From Bacillota bacterium (GTDB lineage: Bacteria > Bacillota > Clostridia > Lachnospirales > Lachnospiraceae), in the NCBI GenBank assembly GCA_023386815.1, contig JAEWIZ010000008.1:553126-617125 (forward strand): a stretch of DNA of 64,000 bases. Reading direction: 5' to 3'. Shown here piece after piece: positions 45,545 through 51,890 of this stretch. Each line of letters starts with the position of its first letter. Within the stretch, counting starts at the first letter, position 1. The notes under the pieces were generated by a model, which ran no database searches, had not been told where the DNA came from, and was given only the letters and a program-made list of their open reading frames with translations. The translations under genes and the position numbers were made by a program.

Positions 45545-46330
45545 ATGAAAGTATTAGTTTGTGTAAAGCAGGTACCGGATACCAACGAGGTTAAAATTGA
45601 TCCGGTAAAGGGAACCTTGATTCGTGAGGGTGTTCCAAGTATTTTGAATCCAGATGATGCGAACGCGCTGGAAGCAGCTTTGGCATTAAAAGATAAAGAC
45701 CCATCCATCCATATATCAGTTATCACAATGGGACCTCCTCAGGCTTCTGTTATGCTAAGAGAATGTCTTGCTATGGGTGCAGATGATGCGTATCTGCTGA
45801 GCGACAGAGCATTTGGCGGGGCAGACACCTGTGCAACCTCCACAACTCTTGCAGCCGGTATTAGAAAAATAGGTGATGTGGATATCATTTTTGCAGGACG
45901 TCAGGCAATTGACGGTGATACGGCTCAGGTAGGACCTCAAACTGCCCAGAGACTTGATTTACCGGTAGTTACCTATGTTCAGGACGTACAGGTGGATGGA
46001 AATACGGTTACCGTTCAGCGCCAGATGGAAGATGGCTACGAAGTGATTGAAGTTAAGACCCCATGTCTACTAACCGCTGTAAAGGAATTAAACGAGCCTA
46101 GATATATGAGTATCTATGGTATTGTTGAAGCCTATAAGAAGAATATTATCGTATGGAACCATGTCGATGTTAACCTGTCACCGGATGACTGCGGTCTGAC
46201 CGCTTCCCCCACCCAGGTATGGCGTTCCTTCACACCTCCGACCAAAGGTAAGGGAGAGATGTTAAAGGGCAGCGTAAAAGAGATGGCAGCGGAAGTAGTC
46301 GCAAAATTAAAAGAAAAGCACGCAATATAG
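45545..46330 (+). CDS. etfB: Electron transfer flavoprotein beta subunit
   Basis: 261 residues from ATG 45545 (MKVLVCVKQVPDT, the canonical N-terminus; an ATG at 45533 adds four residues). The AMP/FAD-binding beta fold shows in DADDAN-like NPDDANALEAALALKD, FAGRQAIDGDTAQVGPQTA and VKTPCLLTAVKELNEPRYMS. In bifurcating ETFs the beta subunit carries a second FAD instead of AMP; the stretch GRQAIDGDTAQVGP fits this class, but I cannot prove bifurcation from it. The protein couples NADH to the acyl-CoA dehydrogenase encoded upstream. The alpha-subunit gene starts 14 bp downstream. Confidence 0.94.
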   Translation: MKVLVCVKQVPDTNEVKIDPVKGTLIREGVPSILNPDDANALEAALALKDKDPSIHISVITMGPPQASVMLRECLAMGADDAYLLSDRAFGGADTCATSTTLAAGIRKIGDVDIIFAGRQAIDGDTAQVGPQTAQRLDLPVVTYVQDVQVDGNTVTVQRQMEDGYEVIEVKTPCLLTAVKELNEPRYMSIYGIVEAYKKNIIVWNHVDVNLSPDDCGLTASPTQVWRSFTPPTKGKGEMLKGSVKEMAAEVVAKLKEKHAI

Positions 46331-46344
46331 AAAGGCGGAGAACA

Positions 46345-47541
46345 ATGGGCGTTAAAGTTATTAATGATAAATGTAAAGGCTGTACCAAATGTGTTAAGAG
46401 CTGTCCGTTCGACGCTATTACCATGGTAAATCGTTTGGCAGTAATCGGCAATGCATGCACCGGTTGCGGTGTATGTGTGGAAGTATGTCCTTTCGATGCA
46501 ATTGAGAAAACAGAGGGACTGACAAGTAAGATAGATATTAAGGATTATAAGGGAGTTTGGGTATTTGCTGAGCAAAGAGAAGGCCAGCTTATGCCGGTTG
46601 TAATCGAGCTTCTGGGAGAAGGAAAGAAGCTTGCCACAGAGGTTGGCACGGAGCTTTGTGCTGTACTCTGCGGTGATCAGGTAGAGGAACTGGTAGAGGA
46701 ATTGTACACCTACGGGGCAGACAAGGTATACCTTGCTGACCATCCGGAATTAAAGAATTATAGAACAGATGCCTATACTAAGGTAATCTATGAAGCTATT
46801 ACTGAATATAAGCCGGAGATCATTCTTCTTGGTGCAACTCACATTGGCAGAGACTTAGGTCCATGTCTTGCAGTTCGCTGTGGAACAGGTTTAACGGCTG
46901 ACTGTACGAAATTAGAGATCGACCCTGAGGATAAAAAGATAAAGCAGACCAGACCCGCTTTCGGTGGTAACCTAATGGCAACCATCGTATGCCCGAACCA
47001 TCGTCCGCAGATGTCAACAGTACGTCCTGGCGTTATGGAGAAAGCAACGCATGAGTCGGATAGAAAAGGCGAATGTGTAAAGCTTTCAGTAGAATTTAAG
47101 GAAAATGATATTAGAACCAAGGTTGTTGAAATTGTAAAGAAAGCAACTGAGATGGCATCTCTTACCGAAGCGGAGGTTATTGTATCCGGCGGTAGAGGAC
47201 TTGGAACACCGGAAGGTTTTGAATTACTAAAGCAGCTAGCAAAAAAATTAGGAGGAACTGTTGCAGCCTCCAGAGCCTGTGTAGATTCAGGCTGGATTGA
47301 TCATTCTTACCAGGTGGGACAGACAGGAACCACCGTAAAGCCTCGTATCTACGTAGCTTGCGGTATCTCCGGTGCAATTCAGCATTTAGCTGGTATGCAG
47401 TCCTCTGACTACATTATCGCCATCAACAAGAATGAAAACGCTCCTATCTTTGAAGTAGCAGATTACGGTATCGTGGGTGACCTCTACCAGGTAATTCCTG
47501 CTATTATGGAGGAGCTAGATAACATTGCCGACAAGAATTAA
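46345..47541 (+). CDS. etfA: ETF alpha subunit with N-terminal 2[4Fe-4S] ferredoxin domain (CarE-like)
   Basis: 398 residues, longer than a plain EtfA (about 320-340) because of an N-terminal ferredoxin module (residues about 7-55) with two intact motifs, CKGCTKCVKSCPFDAI and CTGCGVCVEVCPFDAI. The ETF domain follows, with the FAD-binding C-terminal part SGGRGLGTPEGFELL, SRACVDSGWIDHSYQVGQTG and YVACGISGAIQHLAGMQ. The same fusion is known in CarE of caffeyl-CoA reductase, which bifurcates electrons from NADH to ferredoxin and enoyl-CoA. Here it gives the pathway a probable energy-conserving link. Last gene before a strong terminator. Confidence 0.95.
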   Translation: MGVKVINDKCKGCTKCVKSCPFDAITMVNRLAVIGNACTGCGVCVEVCPFDAIEKTEGLTSKIDIKDYKGVWVFAEQREGQLMPVVIELLGEGKKLATEVGTELCAVLCGDQVEELVEELYTYGADKVYLADHPELKNYRTDAYTKVIYEAITEYKPEIILLGATHIGRDLGPCLAVRCGTGLTADCTKLEIDPEDKKIKQTRPAFGGNLMATIVCPNHRPQMSTVRPGVMEKATHESDRKGECVKLSVEFKENDIRTKVVEIVKKATEMASLTEAEVIVSGGRGLGTPEGFELLKQLAKKLGGTVAASRACVDSGWIDHSYQVGQTGTTVKPRIYVACGISGAIQHLAGMQSSDYIIAINKNENAPIFEVADYGIVGDLYQVIPAIMEELDNIADKN

Positions 47542-47569
47542 GATATAGATTTCGTTAGTGCCCAGAAAG

Positions 47570-47602
47570 GCCCTTTGCTAGATGAGAAGCAAAGGGCTTT
47601 TT
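47570..47602 (+). terminator. Terminator of the dehydratase/Etf operon
   Basis: GCCCTTTGCT (47570-47579) / AGCAAAGGGC (47588-47597) with T run. Confidence 0.88.
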
Positions 47603-47915
47603 CTGTGGGTGAAATGTCTTATGATAATTGTTAAGAATCAAAATTAATAAATAGAAACGTACGTTCTTTCATTGTCGACTTATTCCAAATTTTATGATAT
47701 ACTGTCCATATGGGAACAGGAAAAGAAAGCCGATATTACTCACATTTATTGTTGTATTAATAAAATTATACAATAAAAAATGATTATTCCACACCAGGTT
47801 TCTTGTGTTGCTTTTTCAAGATAAATTAATTAATAATAAAAAGGTTTCAATAATAAGGGGCAATTGGCAATAGCTTCTGATTTAGATAAAGTTTTGGAAA
47901 GGAAAGGAAAAGATT
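47603..47915. other. Intergenic region before the YbaK-like gene
   Basis: About 310 bp, no gene seen. Contains a 10-bp palindrome AACGTACGTT near 47655 and a weak -10-like TATACT near 47699. A GTCGAC near 47673 shares eight bases with the GntR operator core but not its second half. Confidence 0.45.
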
Positions 47916-48386
47916 ATGGCGATTGAGAAGGTAAAAGAATATTTTAGAAATTATAATATGGAAGATAGAGTGTTGGAACTTGCAATGTCCAGTGCGACTG
48001 TAGAACTTGCAGCAGCCGCATTAAACTGCGAACCAAAGAGGATTGCGAAAACTCTTTCCTTTCTGGTAGAGGGACAGCCGATTTTATTAGTTACAGCCGG
48101 TGATGCTAAGATTGATAACGCAAAATATAAGGCGTGCTTTAGAACAAAAGCCAAGATGCTTAGCCCAGAGGAAGCAGTGGATTTGATTGGACATGCAGTT
48201 GGTGGTGTTTGTCCCTTTGCAATCAAAGATGGCGTTACAGTATATCTGGATGAATCTTTGAAACGCTTTGAAACTGTATTTCCAGCTTGTGGCAGCGGTA
48301 ACAGTGCGATAGAACTGAACCTAGAGGAATTGGAGCAATACTCGAATTATCTTGCCTGGGTAGATGTTTGCAAAGATTGGAATTAG
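47916..48386 (+). CDS. YbaK/EbsC-family aminoacyl-tRNA deacylase
   Basis: 156 residues. The YbaK fold is shown by VELAAAALNCEPKRIAKTLSFLV (with the catalytic-site Lys in IAKTL), LLVTAGDAKIDNAKYK, AVGGVCPFAI (GGVxPF signature) and the C-terminal FPACGSGNSAIELNLEEL. Such proteins hydrolyse mischarged Cys-tRNAPro or Ala-tRNAPro and act alone in the cytoplasm. Standing between two catabolic units it appears to be an unrelated housekeeping gene. Start with GGAAAGGAAAAG site. Confidence 0.9.
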   Translation: MAIEKVKEYFRNYNMEDRVLELAMSSATVELAAAALNCEPKRIAKTLSFLVEGQPILLVTAGDAKIDNAKYKACFRTKAKMLSPEEAVDLIGHAVGGVCPFAIKDGVTVYLDESLKRFETVFPACGSGNSAIELNLEELEQYSNYLAWVDVCKDWN

Positions 48387-48548
48387 TTTATCTTATTTTG
48401 GGAATATTGGTATTGGCAAGGATAAATATATTGGTTATACTATGGAAGTATAGACAATTCCTGATAACAATAATCTGTCACTGAAAGTAGAAGCTAGATA
48501 TTATTGCAAAATAAACGATGAAATAAAGTAGAAACATACCCTTAAACC

Positions 48549-48622
48549 AGGCGATTCATCGCCTTAGAAAAGTTTGTGCATGCGCTGTGTTCACAAACTT
48601 TAAAATCACACATCACAGCGCA
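48549..48622 (+). promoter_or_regulatory. Structured leader: hairpin plus predicted H-type pseudoknot
   Basis: Hairpin AGGCGAT-TC-ATCGCCT (48549-48564), then stem 1 AAAGTTTGTG (48569-48578) / CACAAACTTT (48592-48601). Loop 1 contains TGCGCTGTG (48581-48589), fully complementary to CACAGCGCA (48614-48622) downstream of stem 1. The two helices either interleave as a pseudoknot or exclude each other. The second strand ends 4 nt before the AGAGGA ribosome site of the next gene. Confidence 0.6.
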
Positions 48623-48636
48623 GAAAAGAGGACAAT

Positions 48637-49125
48637 ATGTTAAATGAGTTTACAGAGAAGGTAAGTAAGATTACAAACAAGATTACGAATAAGGCACATG
48701 ACACCTTTGATGTTGCTAAATTACAATCTGCCATTAACAAAGCAAAGCAGGAGATCGAAGAGAATTATAAAGAGATTGGCAAAATTTATTTTGAAAAATT
48801 TGCGCTGGAAGAAAATGAATTATTTACAGAACAGATTGCAAAGATCAATGAAAATAATTCGAAAATTGTAACCTTACAAGAGCAGATTAATCAGTTAAAG
48901 GGCGCTAAAATGTGTGATGGCTGTGGTAAGGAGCTAAAGCAGGATATGAGTTTCTGTCCATACTGTGGTAATAAGCAGGAAGAAGCGCCAGTAGAAGACG
49001 CGAATGCACAAGAAGTACATGCAGAAGAAGTTGCGGTAGAAGTTACAGTAGAAGTTAGCGAACCAAAAACAAAAGAAACTGAGGTGGTAGAGGCGGAGAC
49101 AACCCCGATAACCGAGGAGTTGTAA
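48637..49125 (+). CDS. Coiled-coil zinc-ribbon protein
   Basis: 162 residues. Residues about 10-85 form a long amphipathic helix/coiled coil (ALQSAINKAKQEIEENYKEIGKIYF; ENNSKIVTLQEQINQLKG), then a zinc ribbon CDGCGKELKQDMSFCPYCG (four cysteines, CxxC...CxxC), then a Glu/Val-rich low-complexity tail (about 115-162) that is likely disordered. Proteins of this layout are common and uncharacterised in Firmicutes. No membrane segment. Its structured leader suggests post-transcriptional control. Function unknown. Confidence 0.75.
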   Translation: MLNEFTEKVSKITNKITNKAHDTFDVAKLQSAINKAKQEIEENYKEIGKIYFEKFALEENELFTEQIAKINENNSKIVTLQEQINQLKGAKMCDGCGKELKQDMSFCPYCGNKQEEAPVEDANAQEVHAEEVAVEVTVEVSEPKTKETEVVEAETTPITEEL

Positions 49126-49163
49126 GCATTTTAAAAGATAACACCTATTAGTTTATCAGATAG

Positions 49164-49208
49164 AGCTATCAGAAAACAGGTATGATACCGTTTTCTGATG
49201 GCTTTTTT
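49164..49208. terminator. Bidirectional terminator
   Basis: AGCTATCAGAAAAC...GTTTTCTGATGGCT stem (49164-49203) with seven T; between the zinc-ribbon gene and the convergent DUF2087 gene. Confidence 0.8.
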
Positions 49209-49218
49209 TATTCAATCC

Positions 49219-49482
49219 TTATGGCTTCCAATAACGAGAACCGTTGGGCTCACGACATAATAGCCCATTATCAATTAGTTCTCGTCTGAGTATGAAATAA
49301 TCTCCAAATGTATGCCATTCATCACAGATGGAGTTCACCTCTTTCTCGGTATAATTTCGCTTAGCTTCGAATTTTTTTGCTAAATAAGATAAAGTTGCAA
49401 CTCTGAAATTCTTCTTTTGAGATAACTGGGTGATCTCGCCTCTATCATTAAGAAATCTACTAATATCAATCATTGATTCCAC
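49219..49482 (-). CDS. DUF2087-domain protein
   Basis: 87 residues if the GTG at 49482 is used (AAGGA 6 nt upstream); an ATG at 49488 abuts the site and an ATG at 49473 overlaps the stop of an upstream frame. The DUF2087 pattern is clear: FLNDRGEITQLSQKKNFRVATLSYLAKKFE, then YTEKEVNSICDEWHTFGDYFILRRELIDNGLLCRE and the terminal GSRYWK. In many bacteria this domain follows an ArsR-type HTH; here only the domain itself is present. Role unknown, possibly RNA- or DNA-binding. Confidence 0.8.
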   Translation of the reverse strand: MESMIDISRFLNDRGEITQLSQKKNFRVATLSYLAKKFEAKRNYTEKEVNSICDEWHTFGDYFILRRELIDNGLLCREPNGSRYWKP

Positions 49483-49694
49483 ATGCATTCCTTCTTTCCA
49501 TTAATTTTAAAAATCTTTTTTTCGCTTTTCAAATATTGCAGCTCTATCAGCTCCTTCATGCCTGTATTGTAATCCATTAGGTATGCAAGTTCAATAAACG
49601 CTTCGTAGAGTTTTAATAGATTAACAGATAATGAAATAAGCAATCTAAAAAGAAGAAAAAAGAAACTAATAATCAAACTATGTTGGTAAGGCAT
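49470..49694 (-). CDS. Possible short upstream gene or remnant, 74 residues
   Basis: A minus-strand frame whose stop TGA overlaps an ATG of the DUF2087 gene (ATGA), as in translationally coupled pairs. The product begins with a hydrophobic segment (LIISFFFLLFRLLISLSVNLL) and then a lysine-rich helical part. I see no ribosome site and no family; it could be a decayed N-terminal half of a longer DUF2087 protein. Low confidence. Confidence 0.25.
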   Translation of the reverse strand: MPYQHSLIISFFFLLFRLLISLSVNLLKLYEAFIELAYLMDYNTGMKELIELQYLKSEKKIFKINGKKECMWNQ

Positions 49695-49794
49695 GAATTA
49701 AAAATATAATCTGCGTAATTACTATCAAAAGGAGCAAAGGTATTAACAGTTGATAATGTAATTGCAGAGCCTGTTGGTGCGGTAGCTATGTTTT

Positions 49795-51375
49795 TTAATT
49801 CTTCCTCCCTTTCTTGGATGTGTCTGTCAATTCTGCCAGCTTTAAAAATTCTAACGTAAGATGCAGTCGCATACGCTCGACCCCATCACTAAAATTAAGA
49901 TGAAATAGCTCACGGATCTTATTCATACGATAAAAGAAGGTATTCTTGTGGATGTATAAATTCTGTGCACATAGGGTTGGGTTATCAATATGTAGTAAAT
50001 ATTCCCGCAAGGTATCCAGAAAGTACGTATTATTATTGCTATCATAAGCGAGGATTTTATGAATCGCAGGATGATAAAAATCCTTTAAATCATAGGTTTC
50101 AGAGATGATCTGGCCAATATGATAAAACATATAATCGGAATAAAAGTATATATTTCTCTCCTCTGAGATGATTTGTCGAAGCTCATGTGCCTTTAAGGTC
50201 TGCTCATAGAATTTTCGAATGTCAAGCAGGTTAGAGAAGCTGTTACTGAGTACACCGGTTAATTGATTAGATTCCAGGCATTCGTCCACCACACCGCCTT
50301 CCATAAAGGAAGAGATATCTTCCTCATTTTGTTGTACAAGTAACACAAGACGGCGGTTATAGATGGCATACCTTGAGTTTGGCAGGATGTGTTGCAGCTG
50401 ATAGGCCAGAATTTGTGCTTTGTGATTAAAATCAGAGGCATCATTATCAAATATGGTAAATACATATAGATAGGGGAAGTCTGTCCAATTCAGCTGTTCC
50501 TTTCTAAGTCTAACAATTTTTTGATTCGGGATTTTTTGATCCAATAGTTCGGACAAGAATACACTATGCATGATACCCCGATTGTTCTTATAGAAGTCAT
50601 TTTTTTGCATTTCCCAGGAGATTAACTGGCAAAAGAAGTTGAGAAATTCGAAATCATAGCTGGTAAAGGGATGATCATATTCCATCATGGCGATTTGAGC
50701 AACCTCAATTCCATGAATGTAGACCAGGATGGTCATCCAGCCATATTGTTCTGTTTTGGGCTTGTCATAGGAGGGGTATTTGGTGGCACGGAGCTTTTCA
50801 TACAGCCTGTCCTGCTTCATACGTTGCAGGGTATGCTCCGTAATATATCCCACTTCCCGTTGTGTATCGAGGTCGGGTCTGGATTCAATCTTTAAACCAT
50901 TATACATAGCAATTATTTTATAGCTGGTATCAATGATGATAATTGGGGATTTGACAAGCTTAAAAGCCTCATCCACCAGATACTGAGGGCCTTTGTTCAT
51001 ATTAGAGGCAACCATCATGTGATTGATATAACTGGTGTATTTCGTCTCTGCTAGAAATATTTCCGTGGACATGTCGCAAAGATTTTGAAATTGAATCGGA
51101 TGGCTGGTAATTACGATATTACAATTGGGGAAAGAGGCAAGGAGCAAAGCCTCGTCGTAGCTACCATTTTGGTCATCCATGCATAAGAAATTCAGACGTT
51201 CTTCTGTAGCCAAAGGTAGAAGTCTGGAGAGTCGTCCAATATATACCATATTAGGTACTAACTTGCTGGAAGAGGGATAGGGACGGAAGGAATAAACCTG
51301 TTCACTGTCATTTATTGTCTGTAACCATTTAGGATTAACTGCCTGTAATTCCCTTATAAATTTACTTATTTCCAT
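49795..51375 (-). CDS. PucR/CdaR-type transcriptional regulator
   Basis: 526 residues from ATG 51375 (GAGGAG 6 nt upstream; the frame extends to 51429 without a better site). An N-terminal PucR-like sensor (about 1-110), a GAF-like middle part (about 140-260, IIIIDTSYKIIAMYNGL; GWMTILVYIHGIEVAQIAMMEYD), then a C-terminal PucR HTH_30 domain (about 460-515) with NPTLCAQNLYIHKNTFFYRMNKIRELF. Such regulators activate catabolic operons in response to a pathway metabolite. It is divergent from the carrier-protein operon, its probable target. Confidence 0.9.
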   Translation of the reverse strand: MEISKFIRELQAVNPKWLQTINDSEQVYSFRPYPSSSKLVPNMVYIGRLSRLLPLATEERLNFLCMDDQNGSYDEALLLASFPNCNIVITSHPIQFQNLCDMSTEIFLAETKYTSYINHMMVASNMNKGPQYLVDEAFKLVKSPIIIIDTSYKIIAMYNGLKIESRPDLDTQREVGYITEHTLQRMKQDRLYEKLRATKYPSYDKPKTEQYGWMTILVYIHGIEVAQIAMMEYDHPFTSYDFEFLNFFCQLISWEMQKNDFYKNNRGIMHSVFLSELLDQKIPNQKIVRLRKEQLNWTDFPYLYVFTIFDNDASDFNHKAQILAYQLQHILPNSRYAIYNRRLVLLVQQNEEDISSFMEGGVVDECLESNQLTGVLSNSFSNLLDIRKFYEQTLKAHELRQIISEERNIYFYSDYMFYHIGQIISETYDLKDFYHPAIHKILAYDSNNNTYFLDTLREYLLHIDNPTLCAQNLYIHKNTFFYRMNKIRELFHLNFSDGVERMRLHLTLEFLKLAELTDTSKKGRKN

Positions 51376-51388
51376 GAAATTCTCCTCG

Positions 51389-51404
51389 TTGTGTTGGAAC
51401 ACAA
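51389..51404. promoter_or_regulatory. Palindrome TTGTGTT-N2-AACACAA upstream of the PucR-type gene
   Basis: Perfect 7-bp arms with a 2-bp centre, 14 bp from the regulator start; probable autoregulatory operator. A half site TTGTGTT recurs near 51531, on the operon side. Confidence 0.5.
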
Positions 51405-51445
51405 TTATATGATAGGAAAGCATAATCAATTTGTATTATAAAACA

Positions 51446-51474
51446 TTGTTATTTTTTTATCCATTATATACAAT
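51446..51474 (+). promoter_or_regulatory. Candidate promoter of the carrier-protein operon
   Basis: TTGTTA (51446-51451), 17-bp spacer, TACAAT (51469-51474), in the divergent region. Gives a leader of about 115 nt. Confidence 0.5.
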
Positions 51475-51507
51475 TAGTATATATATATCAATACCAAAAA
51501 GTATATA

Positions 51508-51522
51508 TGTGCAACATGCACA
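51508..51522. promoter_or_regulatory. Palindrome TGTGCA-ACA-TGCACA
   Basis: Perfect 6-bp arms around ACA, between the predicted promoter and the carrier-protein gene; candidate regulator-binding site. Confidence 0.45.
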
Positions 51523-51547
51523 AAAATTATGTTGTGTTTTCGACTAA

Positions 51548-51588
51548 TTAGGAGGGAAAATCCTCCTAACAAAAAGCTTATTAGGAGG
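51548..51588 (+). promoter_or_regulatory. SD / anti-SD / SD leader element
   Basis: TTAGGAGG (51548-51555), 6-nt loop, CCTCCTAA (51562-51569), then a second TTAGGAGG (51581-51588) which is the real ribosome site of the carrier protein. The central anti-SD can pair fully with either copy, giving two exclusive hairpins: one frees the ribosome site, the other hides it. Confidence 0.65.
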
Positions 51589-51597
51589 ATTATAGAA

Positions 51598-51846
51598 ATG
51601 AATCAAAGAGATGAAATTTATGCGATGCTAGTAGAAAGAGGAGCACCTTTATTTGGCAAGACAAAGGAAGAGATGAATGAGGATATGCGCTTTGTAGAAG
51701 ATCTTAATGCAAAATCCGTACATTACTCCCAGATTACTACATTCTTAGAGGACAAGTTTGATGTTGAGATCCCATATATGAACTTTCGTCGTAAGAAGAC
51801 AATCGGTGAAGCGGTTGATTACGTATGTGAGCTATTAGAAGATTAA
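51598..51846 (+). CDS. Acyl-carrier-protein-like phosphopantetheine carrier
   Basis: 82 residues with the four-helix ACP pattern: DMRFVEDLNAKSVHYSQITT, FLEDKFDVEIP and KTIGEAVDYVCELL. Ser40 in NAKSVHY sits where the phosphopantetheine serine lies in the usual DSL motif; here the preceding Asp is Lys and the next Leu is Val, so modification is likely but not certain. Start at 51598 follows TTAGGAGG (9 nt). The frame is open upstream to an ATG at 51529, which would give a basic 23-residue extension without a ribosome site. It heads a catabolic operon with hydrolases and kinases and no ketosynthase, which is unusual for an ACP. Confidence 0.82.
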   Translation: MNQRDEIYAMLVERGAPLFGKTKEEMNEDMRFVEDLNAKSVHYSQITTFLEDKFDVEIPYMNFRRKKTIGEAVDYVCELLED

Positions 51847-51890
51847 TACACTAATATATAATCTAAATAAAAACTGAAATGGAGAAGAGT

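Noticed and set aside
46132..46743. 203-codon minus-strand frame
   Set aside because: Antisense to the end of etfB and start of etfA, both certain; composition is that of a shadow frame.
47665..47690. Third GntR operator near the YbaK-like gene
   Set aside because: TTGTCGAC matches the core but the second half (ACAAG and TATAC) is absent; below the similarity of the two good sites.
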